A stretch of 64,000 nucleotides of DNA. It comes from Augochlora pura (Eukaryota > Arthropoda > Insecta > Hymenoptera > Halictidae). Where the stretch lies: contig NC_135776.1 in the NCBI RefSeq assembly GCF_028453695.1, positions 5,828,001-5,892,000 on the forward strand, read 5' to 3'. Below are positions 49,601 through 60,134 of the stretch, piece after piece; the first letter of the stretch is position 1, and the number at the start of each line of letters is the position of its first letter. A model generated the notes under the pieces. The model was given only the letters and a program-made list of their open reading frames with translations. It had not been told where the DNA came from and made no database searches. The position numbers were made by a program, and so were the translations under genes.

Positions 49601-52600
49601 AACTGAACCTGTATATGTCATGTTAAGAATTCCGACGTATTATTATTCTGCAAAGAGATTGCAGCCCATGGTCTGGGATGAAACACTTGATAAATCAGGT
49701 GGCTGGACGAGCGATGGTTGTCATTTAAGAAGCGAATTAAACAATTTAATATTATTTCATTGCAATCGATTAGGATATTATGGACTTCTACAAGATATTT
49801 CTTTTCTCGATAGAAGCGCCAATAGGTATGTATTTAATAATACCTCGATATTGTTTTTCGAAACTCATCTTTATTTCTTTTTTAGTTTGCTTGGAGCAAA
49901 ATTTAAATACTCAAATCCTGCGATATATATTGGAAGTACTGTGACAATAATATGTTTAATTATTATCTTTGTAACATATATTATTTGTTACACGTCTATT
50001 GCTATGCCAAAAAAAGCAAAACACTGTGTTATCAACACTTGGTTCGCTGTAGCATTGTTAACATTTTCTTATACCGTCGGCATTCATCAGACAGAAAACA
50101 TCCAGATTTGTCAAGGAGTTGGATTAACACTTCACTACTTATCTTTGTGTTGTCTACTATGGATGGCGGCAACTGCCAGGTAATTACTTCTTACATTCTA
50201 AAAAGAGTTGCAATAAGTGAGATGTTTAAGGTCTTTAAGTTAATTGGGATACCTGGTATAGGAAGTTATCTCAGATCAAAGTTCTTATTAATGCATTTTA
50301 TCGCTTATATTTGCATTATTGTTAAATGACGTTATGTAAAAATTTAATTTATTTTCAGCAATATGTACAATCAGTTTTCTAAACCAGATCTCGAAGATAT
50401 TCAAAATACTGAATTGTCAGATGAACCAATACCAAAACCATTACTAGGTATTTATTTAGTTGGCTGGGGTATAGCTATGATAATTTGTGGTATATCTGGA
50501 GCAATAAATCTGCAAGAATACGCAGGACATTCTTATTGCTTTCTTACATCGGGTCCTGCTCTTGCTGCATTATTCCTTCCAGCAGCAATTTTGATTGTGT
50601 ATTTAATTATTTTTTATTTACTTATTAAATGTGCACTTCAAAATGAAGATGTGACTGCTCAATCATTCGAAGGTACGCAAGGCACAGAAAACATGGATTT
50701 AGAATTATTAGAACCAAGCACGAATCTGCCTATAAATAGAAACAGCATGCACAGTGCGCCAGTATCGTCTGATATTGTAGATTCTGAACACACTCAAATA
50801 GGACAATTAAAAGGTCAAATTGTTATATTTATTTTATATTTAATATCATGGTTCTCTGCTGCAGCAGCGACTGCGAAGCCATTCAGCTCATACATGTTGT
50901 TCGATGAAATCATATTTTCCATTTTATATTCTCTTTTTTCAAGTTCGCTTGGTATTTTTCTACTATTTTTTTATGGAATTGTAAGAAACGATGTTAAATC
51001 AGAGTGGTTGAAGATGAGTTGCTGGTTGCAAAAGCGGAAAAACCGGTGTTGCAGAACAAGAAGCATTTCTGATACGAACCCGGTAATACCAACGCATCCT
51101 CTAGCACAGCATTTGGTGCCACCGTTATCTAATTCTCAGGCAATTCAAGTAACATCTGACTCGAATTCTATTAATTCGTCGAGGTGTACGAATAGATCTC
51201 AAACGTGTAATGCATTTAAATTTACAGACGCTTTAAGCAATCGAGAATCTTTACCCGACGTTAGAAAAATGGCTAACGTAAATTTAGTTGTATTACACCG
51301 TCAACAATATAGATCTAATAATTCTGTTACAACGTATACTGAACCGACTTGTGTCGAAATGTTTTATAATCCGCATCAAAGTGGTGTTGCTAGAAAGTTC
51401 TTTAGAAAGCAACGCCGTCATACAAAGAATAATAATCTTGGACCTAGAAAACAAGGTGATGGCGGTGCTACTAGTGACGCTGGCAGTTGTATGTCTGCAC
51501 CGCGATCTAATGCGAAATTAGATAATAGTATAGGTCAAACTATTCTAAGTACTAGTGCGAAAGTAAATAATACAAATATCCATGTCGAATTGAATCCAAT
51601 AACGGATTCCAAGAACGTTAATATTCTCTCGGATAGCGGTGGCAGTATGTCAGAAGAGAGAAATGTTCCAATGCGGTTTGTTATTGGTCAAGAGAGTCTT
51701 CTTCGAAATGTCAATAAAATTAACAACAATTGCAGATTGCAAAAGACTACATCACATGAGTCGGACGTAGATGTTAAAAGCGATGAAGAAAAACACCTGC
51801 GAAATGTTTCGCAACAATGTAGTTTAGAATACAGCTCTGAAATAGAATCTGCTACTCAAATGACCAGCGAAAAGAGTGATCATAATTTACCAGAAATTTA
51901 TGAAATCGCAGAAACGGTTGTAGAAGACAATTTTATAAGAAAACGATGTCAAAGCATGAATGAATCTCACGAAACAAGACAACGGCACTCAAAAAGTAAC
52001 TTACAACTTTTATCTCATTCTAATAGTATGTTCTGTCTTCCAGTAGACACTGCAAAACCTTTAAGAAGTAATTATTGTAACTCACTAAATGACATCGCAT
52101 CTTTGGCTAATTCAAAGAATTCTGAGCAATCGAAATCATTATTAATAAACGCACAATGTACTGAAAACTCAATTTTGCTTAATCGGGTTTCTGTTTCACG
52201 AAAATCACTTAATCAATGTGAATTATTTTCTGAAAAAAAGTACTCCAATAGTGAAAGTACGCCTAACTTAGAGCAAGCATTGAAATTAAGGTATGAATCT
52301 TTAATAAACGCTGAATGCGTCTCTAATGCGTGCACAAAGGAATACAATTCTTGTTTTCCTACTGAAATCACGTTATCTAACAAAAATCACACTAATGTGC
52401 CACAAGAGTCTAAAGAAAAGACTATCAACTGTTTAACTGACACTAGATCACTTATATCAAGTCCTTGCAATATTGTAAAAAATTTTGACTCCAATAGTGA
52501 ATTAGAAAATGTAAACAAAAATACAAACTTAAATAGTATACAACAGACTGAGATCAGTAAATTTTATTTAAAAAATCAGAACATTTATCTACAAGTTGCT

Positions 52601-52621
52601 AAGAAGGAAACAAGCGTTTAA
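46645..52621 (+). CDS. Adhesion GPCR, subfamily A (ADGRA2/3-like) with LRR, Ig and hormone-receptor domains
   Basis: Cell-surface receptor related to vertebrate GPR124/GPR125. Twelve coding exons: 46645-46832, 46910-47053, 47325-47396, 47470-47541, 47662-47733, 47822-47905, 47985-48314, 48398-48534, 48632-49504, 49579-49825, 49886-50179 and 50359-52621; phases agree, 1591 aa. Order: signal peptide (1-17), LRRNT (CPQYCTC), about five leucine-rich repeats (three are exact 72-nt exons), LRRCT (NPWKCDCELYW), Ig-like domain (about 235-355), HRM region (WPKTVIGWRAELPC), GAIN, GPS-like segment (GGWTSDGCHL, then FHCNRLGYYGLL), seven TM segments (about 755-1047) and a 540-residue polar tail. The GPS lacks the usual HL-T/S cleavage site, as I recall for ADGRA proteins. 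The tail ends KKETSV, a class I PDZ ligand like the ETTV of human ADGRA3. Drosophila has one such gene; I give no symbol. Confidence 0.93.
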
Positions 52622-53220
52622 TTAAATCTATTTATTGACATGTAACGAATAACATTTATTTTAGTAAAAAATATTTGGAAAAGCAAGCATAATTTAACGA
52701 TAATAGCTATACCCTACTAAATCTAAGAAATTTCATGACTTATTACATTATGTCTCTGCTTTTATAAAGTATAGTTCCTACAATGACAAGTTATTCTTTA
52801 TATAGGAAATATTCTATCTTCTACTAATGACTTTTCCAAAAATGCCAAATATCTTCCATATATTTTTGTTTATATAAAAACATAAGAGAAGCGTACATCT
52901 TAAATGACTTTTAGAACATGTTTTTATTCATCAAAGTGTATATACATAGTTAATGAATTTTTAACGTTAATAACCACATTTATTATTTAAAACCAATCAC
53001 CTAATTTTGTAATCACGCATCTTCGTTAGGTAATGAAAGAAGTAATCGAAATTTATATGATTATAGTTACATGAAATAGTCGTTAACATTCGTTTCCTTT
53101 TTATACATACTTTTGTACTGATCTATTTGTAATAATATTTTATGTAATTTACTCTATGACGTAATATTGTATATCGCTTTTAAAAAATATTCTCACGGAA
53201 TATTAATACCTTCTGCCGCT

Positions 53221-53226
53221 AATAAA
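53221..53226 (+). terminator. Candidate poly(A) signal for the adhesion GPCR
   Basis: AATAAA about 600 bp after the stop codon, followed by a GTGTGTTTTT GU-rich element as expected downstream of a cleavage site. The gene is convergent with the oxidase gene, whose stop is at 53767. The 1.1 kb between the stops holds only 3' UTR-like AT-rich sequence. Confidence 0.5.
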
Positions 53227-53766
53227 GTGTGTTTTTAAGACTGAATATTTTAACAAGTAAATGAGATTATATCGTATTTATAATACAATTATATTGTGTA
53301 CTATATATTTATATGTACAAGGATCATATAATTTATGCATTTACTTTTAAATCTTGTATATTGTACATAGTTTTCAGTGTTACTTTTAATATAAATAAAT
53401 ATGTATATTAAACAGTACCTGTGTAAATCGGCTATTATTCCACTAAAGTTATCTTATATAATGTTTAAAAATACATTACACAACAGTATGCACATTATAT
53501 ATATTCATTGTATGTAAATGTTACTTTCATATAAAATATATCAACTTTGACACACTCTTTAGCACCCAGTTTAGAGAATCTTAAACTATTGTATAGTACT
53601 TTTATACCATAACATATTTCTTATATCTATATCAATTTTTCCATATATATAAAATATAAAAACAAAACAGGCTATCATACTACTTTAATACAAATGTATA
53701 AGTTCAATATAAGTATATTCTTGCTGAGTAATTTCTCATTTCTACTTTCCATGGATGAAATATTTT

Positions 53767-54927
53767 TTACAAACTCAACCAATTTTTAGGATTTTTTAAC
53801 ACTTCAATAAGTATGGCTTCTTTTGAATCAGCTTCTGGTTCATGCATATATTGCCACTTGGCAGATAAGGGTAGAGACATTAATATACTTTCATATCGGG
53901 CACCAGGAGTATATAAACCAAATTTTGTACCACGATCGTATATTAAATTGAATTCAACATATCTTCCTCTACGCAATAATTGCCATTGTCTTTCAGCATA
54001 TCCATATCCATCATCTTTATGTTTTCTTACTAATGGAATGTAAGAGGGAATTACAGCCTCTGCACAAGATTTTACAAACTGAAATGCTTCATTTTGATTT
54101 GGTTCATCAAGATCATCAAAAAAGATACCACCCACACCTCTACGCTCTCCCCTATGTGTAATAAGAAAATAATCATCACACCATTTTTTATATTTTGCAT
54201 AATAAGATGGATTATGCTTATCGCATGCATTTTTTAAAGTACTGTGGAAATGTTTCACGTCATCTTCGTTCAAATAATATGGTGTTAAATCAGTGCCGCC
54301 TCCAAACCACCATTGAACAGTACCATCTGAATTTTCAACTTCAAAGTAACGATAATTAAAATGTATCGTGGGAACCATGGGATTGCGAGGATGTATTACA
54401 GCACTTACACCGGCTGCAAAAAATGGTACAGGACCTTCTTGCATTTTTTTGCCTCGTGCTCTCATTTGTTGTACAGCACTTGATGGTAATGTACCAGTGA
54501 CAACGGATACGTTTACACCAGCTTTCTCAAAAACAGTTCCATCTTGTAAAACACAAGTAATTCCACCGCCACCTTCTTTCCTGGTCCATCTATCAGTTTT
54601 AAAATGACAATCTGGTTCTTCTAATGATTCTAAAGATTTACAGAAGTCTGCTTGTGTTTTCATTACCAATATCTCCATTTTCTTTCTCATACTATTATTT
54701 TTCTTTAATTCCTTAATATCAGTGATTGGTTCAGCCATAAATTTTGTAACATCTACTTCACTTTGTGCTGCTAAAATAGTTTTTCCAGATGCATTATAAA
54801 CCATAACAGCTGTGAAAACACCGACTCCAAAATATTTAAAACTTCTAGTTTTGTTTTCAAACTCATGATGATTGGAAAGAAAATAACGTATAGAAGACCA
54901 TCTCTTTGATAACATACGGAGACCCAT
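53767..54927 (-). CDS. Coprox: Coproporphyrinogen-III oxidase, oxygen-dependent
   Basis: Mitochondrial enzyme that oxidatively decarboxylates coproporphyrinogen III to protoporphyrinogen IX in haem synthesis. The coding region is one uninterrupted exon of 386 codons. Residues 1-60 are basic and then hydrophobic (FGVGVFTAVMVYNASGK), consistent with a mitochondrial targeting sequence. The catalytic domain starts near residue 63 and matches the human enzyme almost throughout. It includes DRWTRKEGGGGITCVLQDG (112-130), TIHFNYRYFEVE (187-198), WWFGGGTDLTPYY (206-218), HRGERRGVGGIFFDDLD (258-274) and YVEFNLIYDRGTKFGL (323-338). A splice acceptor (ACAG, exon from about 54933) just upstream of the ATG implies a non-coding first exon. 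A minus-strand ATTAAA at 53684-53689 could be the poly(A) signal, giving a very short 3' UTR. No coding intron is seen. Confidence 0.97.
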   Translation of the reverse strand: MGLRMLSKRWSSIRYFLSNHHEFENKTRSFKYFGVGVFTAVMVYNASGKTILAAQSEVDVTKFMAEPITDIKELKKNNSMRKKMEILVMKTQADFCKSLESLEEPDCHFKTDRWTRKEGGGGITCVLQDGTVFEKAGVNVSVVTGTLPSSAVQQMRARGKKMQEGPVPFFAAGVSAVIHPRNPMVPTIHFNYRYFEVENSDGTVQWWFGGGTDLTPYYLNEDDVKHFHSTLKNACDKHNPSYYAKYKKWCDDYFLITHRGERRGVGGIFFDDLDEPNQNEAFQFVKSCAEAVIPSYIPLVRKHKDDGYGYAERQWQLLRRGRYVEFNLIYDRGTKFGLYTPGARYESILMSLPLSAKWQYMHEPEADSKEAILIEVLKNPKNWLSL

Positions 54928-55625
54928 AATGATCTGTAATTGTTACCATTTACAAATTTAAGCTTCTATAACATGATTTATATTATAAAATCTTACTATC
55001 AATTTTGTGGTAAAAATTGAATGGTAAAAAAGGTTAATATTGATTATACATAAAAACTGTATTGTTAATAATTAAACTATTTATTTCATATAGTTTATAA
55101 AAATTTAGTGGTACTTACTGTCTTTTCTTTTAAATAAATTAAATACTTGTAATAATATAACAATCCAAGTGTTATTCGTATAAATCGTATGTATAACGTA
55201 TGTATAATTTACAGAATTTAAATAAATTAATATAATATTGGATTATTTATTTAATATGTAAATACTGTTTAAAGACTAATCACAAGAGTCTTAATCTTAA
55301 TACTTAAGAAATTATCAATAAAGTTGCGTGTGTATTGCTATAAATTGTGACATTGAATGTATGAGGACGATAGAGATCATGATTTGTTCCACAAACCGGT
55401 CATACAATTGATAGCAATAATACAATTATAAGTGTAATAAATACTATTATCTTTATCAATTTCAAAATAATAATGGTAGTAATACCACGATGGTGCTTGT
55501 TATTATGTGTATGAAAAGTACAATTACATGTTCATATGTATATTAGGTTATATAAATATCAACAATATACAGTGCGTATTAGGATACATACGCATATATA
55601 AAACTAATAATTATCAATTTTTAAA
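54928..55625. promoter_or_regulatory. Shared upstream region of the oxidase and mitochondrial SerRS genes
   Basis: The two start codons face away from each other across 698 bp. The interval is AT-rich and contains no other exon. Allowing for a spliced oxidase 5' UTR, both promoters probably lie within it. I identify no specific factor site. Confidence 0.45.
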
Positions 55626-57385
55626 ATGTTGTTTAAACAAGGATTTCATCGTTTTGTTAAGAATCAACGATTTTATACACATTTCTTGGTATATTATAAA
55701 CTTTATCTTATTTATTTATTAGCTGATAAATGTATTTTCGAAAGTTATAATTTGTTATATATGGCTCCTTTGCAGACTCAAAAACGATGTATACAAGATT
55801 ATACATGCTTAATGCAATGTATTCCGGAACCTGAGTATAATATAAACTATTTATGCAATCCTGCTAATCGTGATGCCATTTTCAATAATATAAGAGCAAG
55901 AAAAGGTGTTGGAGATATTGACAAGGTTCTTGAGCTGTCGCAAAAACCAGAATTAAAACAATCCTTTTTAAATGAATTAAGTAAAATACCAAATCAGACA
56001 GATCCAGTTATATTATCTTATGGTGATAAACCAAAGGTGTTAAGAGAACACGGTCATAAACCAGAATTTGATTTTGAACCAAAAGAATTTGTAGAATTGG
56101 CTACGAAATTAAACTTATTGAAATGCCAGTTTCTGGGTCCTTTGATAGGTCAAAAGGGATATTTATTTATAGGAGATTTATCAGAATTAGAAGAAGCATT
56201 GATTCATTATACAATTAAACAATTAATGAAGAATGGCTTTAAACTTGTTTCTGTTCCTGACATTATTCCTACTAATATTATAGAAAGATGTGGATTGTTA
56301 TCAGATGGCGGACGAACCCTTGTATATAATCTAATTCCATGTTATGGAGATAACTACAGTTTATCTGGAACAGCAGAAATGTCGTTAGCTTATAATGTTA
56401 TGAATGCTACATTTTCTGCTGAAGAATTACCTTTAAAATTAGCTGCTGTAAGCAGATGTTTCCGAGCAGAAACTTCTGGTTTGTCAGAGGAAAAAGGCAT
56501 ATACAGGTAACTTTTCTTATCCTTTTTAGTGTTACAAAAAGTTATCTATTATTCTACACCTGTTAAAACTTGATCAATGTATCTTAAGTTATAATAATTT
56601 GACCACTACATTTCAATATGTTTGTATGTTACTAGAGTTCATCAGTTTACAAAAGTTGAAATGTTCGTATGTTCTACACAAGAGAAGTCAATGGACCAAT
56701 TTCAGGAACTTCAAAAAATTCAAGAGAATTTATTTTCATCTCTAAATTTACATTTTCAAGTAATTGATATGCCGCCTCATGATTTAGGGTCTCCCGCATA
56801 TAGGTATATATGCTGCAAAATTGTTATCATTGTACAAATTCTTTCTATTTCGAAAATTCTTACTATCACGATATTCTGTACATGTAAAACTTTAAAAGGA
56901 GGCAAACAAATTTTCGATATATTTAAGAGATTTTTTTTAATACCTTCATGATGTAGTTTCATTTTCTTTAAATTAATTCAAGAAACTATGAATTTGTTTG
57001 TACGATTTACATATTATATGTATCTGATTGAAATTTTCTAATTTGTTATTTTATTAAATTTAGGAAAGTTGATATAGAAGGCTGGATGCCTGGAAAGAAA
57101 ATATATGGAGAATTATCTAGTTGCAGTAATTGTACAGATTATCAGTCGCGACGACTTAACATAAAATACAAAACACAAAATGGAGAATGTGTACATGTAC
57201 ATACACTAAATGGAACTGCTTGTGCAATACCTCGTATGTTAATTGCACTTTGTGAAACAAACCAAACGAAACATTCGCGTATTATGGTTCCTGAAATTTT
57301 ACTTCCTTATATGAAAGAAAAAGCCTTAATTAGAAAACAACCTATTCCGAATATAAAAATATATAAATATAAACATAAATATTAA
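55626..57385 (+). CDS. SARS2: Seryl-tRNA synthetase, mitochondrial
   Basis: Class II aminoacyl-tRNA synthetase that charges mitochondrial tRNA-Ser. Three coding exons: 55626-56506, 56636-56803 and 57064-57385; phases agree and give 456 aa from the first ATG. An in-frame Met46 (about 55761) is an alternative start giving 411 aa. The catalytic core has SGTAEMSLAY (TAE at 249-251), motif 2 FRAETSGLSEEKGIYR with VHQFTKVEMF across the first splice, DIEGWMPGKKIYGELSSCSN, and motif 3 LNGTACAIPRMLIALCE (about 398-414). These match human SARS2, including the unusual motif 3, more than cytosolic SerRS. They also argue against SLIMP, the catalytically dead insect paralogue, because motifs 2 and 3 are intact. 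The N-terminal helical arm is short: only about 25 residues separate GVGDIDK from IPNQTDP, far fewer than I recall in the human enzyme. Confidence 0.93.
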
Positions 57386-57513
57386 TGTATCATTGTTATA
57401 TACATGTATATAAGAATTCATATCTTGTTTTAAAATATAATTTATATAAAAATTAAATATGTTCAAAATAATTTGATGAATTATATACCCACAAACAATA
57501 GTATTTTTCCATA

Positions 57514-57546
57514 AATAAATTATTAAGTAATTATATCTGGAATAAA
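57514..57546 (+). terminator. Candidate poly(A) signals for mitochondrial SerRS
   Basis: Two AATAAA hexamers at 57514-57519 and 57541-57546, 130-160 bp after the stop codon, with TTTCTGTTG downstream of the second. Confidence 0.45.
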
Positions 57547-58058
57547 ATATGCAAGTTTCTGTTGCCTATGGCAATATATAGTTAAAAATACTTTGAACAA
57601 TTTGGGCAATTTTTATGATTCGATTAAGTAAAGCAATATATTAATAATTAAATTGCAGTTAATGTTAAATTATAATATATTTATATCGAAGCATAAAACC
57701 TTTTTTCAGGTACTAATTTAAGATAAATACATTTTCATAATTAAACACCTTAAAACCATCAAAATCATTACAGGAAGCTAGGATTTACCAAAACTTCAAA
57801 TATTAAACATCACCTGACAATATATTTTCTATAAACTAATACAATATTCTCATACAAAGAAAGAGGGTCTAAAAATTATGCACACACAGGGGTAAAGATC
57901 TATTCCTCAATTACTTTTTTGTTATTCTGTATATATTTTGTTGCGGTATTATAAAAATGTAACACAAAATATTTCTTCTTAAAGTAATACAATTTAAGGA
58001 CATTGCAAATTTACATTTTATCTTGCACACTAATTGGATGCCGGTAATGTCATTCCTG

Positions 58059-58064
58059 TTTATT
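58059..58064 (-). terminator. Candidate poly(A) signal for krasavietz
   Basis: TTTATT on the plus strand, that is AATAAA in the sense of the minus-strand gene, about 370 bp beyond its stop codon. The gene converges with the synthetase gene; the interval 57550-58430 shows no other feature. Confidence 0.4.
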
Positions 58065-58432
58065 AACAATTAAAAAGTTTTATGTACTTGTTTCGTCATA
58101 CTGTGCCTCGCAATAATACAAACTTTGGTTTTTAAAAATTTCTATTTGTCAGTACAATCCAATTGTAGTTTATGCCTAATTCATTTTTTAATTCTGGATA
58201 AAATCCAAAAGTTAGATTCTGATAATGAAGGTTATGTTATCCTGAAATACGAAAAAATATAATGAATTCAAACAAGATAAAATCTTAATATAGTAAAATC
58301 CATGAGAAAGCTACTTTCTCTACTTATCCTATTACGATATCGTTCTTCCTAGATAGGACAAGTTCTTTTTAAGGTTAACTACGTTCCAGAATAAAAAAAA
58401 AAAATAGCTTTTTCGTGGTGGCGATTGTAAAT

Positions 58433-60134
58433 TCAAATCGAATACTTTTGTTGCTTTTCTTCTTCCTCCTCTCCATCCTCCTCTTCCCCTGATTCAGATT
58501 CTTCTTCGGCTATCTGTAACCATTCTACGAATTTTTTCATTTGATGTAGGAAAAGCAATTTTCCTTTAACAGAATGGCCTTCCTTATACCACTTTAAAAT
58601 CACTTCCTCCGATATTACATCAGCTGAATAAAAAAAACCTATTAGTATAAAGAAATATTTACGAAATTCGTATAAATTATTTTACATTTTACATAACATA
58701 CTTTTATAAAATAGTAAAACAATTTTTTGGAAGACTTTCATGAAGTTCATATTTTCATAACAGAATTCCTGAATTTTTAGAAGAAGGGCTAGCTCAGATC
58801 TAGCAGTAACTGTGAAAGCATCGAACAGTGGAGTATAAACTTTTAAATGTTTCAGTGCTTGATCAGCTACCAGTTCTTCTTTTTTGTTCCACTCGGCTTG
58901 ACCCATTACAACAGCCCAAATCTATAAATTAAAGATAAAATATTAATTTAATAACTAGATAACTATCAATTAATAGAATGACTGTATAATCTAAAGCCAT
59001 ATTTACCAAACCAATAACTTCATGTTCAGGAATGCCATTTCTTAGTGCCATGTCCTTGAGATCAGGCATAATATCTTTCATTGGACGATTATCAGCCAAA
59101 TCGTCCAACAGAAGTTGTTGTAAATCTCGTTTTGCTTCCTGACTTGCTTGAGCTTTATGTAATTTTACAATATCTGCGAGACCAACAGCTTCAAATACAG
59201 ATCGAAAATACTCTTCTGTTCGTTTATTGGGTGGTACAAATTCCATTAACCTTACGTGATAAGATTTCATTAGCACACAAACGGTATAACTATAAGATAT
59301 AAATGCAAGGTATGATATAATATGACAGATTGCATAAAATGTTCTGTACCTTCGTTCAATATTGCCTTTTTTCAATGCAGTCATTAAACTAGATAAACCT
59401 TTCTCATCTCTCCAAGTAACAAAGACTTCTAACAAAAAGTCTAGTGCTAAATTATCCTTGACGAGATGTTCATTGATTAAAACTGAAAGAACTGCTGGTG
59501 GTACAGATCCATTCGAAATCCATAGTGCTGTCATCCTAGCCAATTTTATTCTTTCCTTAGGAGAAAATCCTTTCATAAAGACCAATACTTTCTTCATTTC
59601 ATCTTCAAACATTTTTTCCAGATATTTATAGCGTCGCATAAGTTTAATGAACACCTAAAAATTAATTTACATTCAAAATCTTATGAATGCATTAAAAAAA
59701 AAAAAAGAAAAGATAAATTACTTGTTCAAAGTTCCGCATTGATTCCATATCTTCTGCCTGCTCAAAGACGCAAGCAGTAGTTTTGACTGGTTTATCACCA
59801 TCTTGAACAATAAAACCACCGGGAACCAAAAGGCCCCCAGCTATTAAAATGTCAAACAGGTCTTCCCCATATCGGCGGTAATCTAATTTTGAACCAGCTG
59901 CATCCAAGTACTTCGAAATTGCGTCTAAGTCGTTACCAGCTTTTTCCAAACCCAATATAATTGCATCTCTAAATCCGTTTGGATCATACTTTTCTTTTTC
60001 ATCTGAAAATAAATTTATTTTTAATTACACATCTAAAAATCATTTTGATATTGTTATTATTATCAAAACATACCTCTTTTTCTGGTCTTTATGCGTTGAC
60101 CTGATAATATTGGTTTTTCTATTTTTTGACTCAT
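58433..60134 (-). CDS. kra: eIF5-mimic protein (BZW/5MP, krasavietz)
   Basis: Cytosolic regulator of translation initiation. Through its C-terminal W2 (HEAT-type) domain this family binds eIF2 and competes with eIF5. Six coding exons (minus): 60134-60074, 60002-59722, 59654-59350, 59250-59007, 58921-58702 and 58623-58433. Phases agree, 433 aa. It starts MSQKIEKPILSGQRIKTRKR; the middle has YRRYGEDLFDILIAGGLL, GFSPKERIKLARMTALW and ALKKGNIERRLMEFVPPNKR. The W2 domain (about 260-415) has EWNKKEELVADQALKHLK, AFQKIV-type KVFQKIVLLFYK and VILKWYKEGHSVKGKLLFL, followed by the AA-box region MKKFVEWLQIAEEESES and an acidic tail. Intron 3 (59349-59251) is 99 nt, divisible by three and has no stop, so retention would add 33 residues. 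An acceptor at about 60146 precedes the ATG, so the 5' UTR is spliced. Confidence 0.95.
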
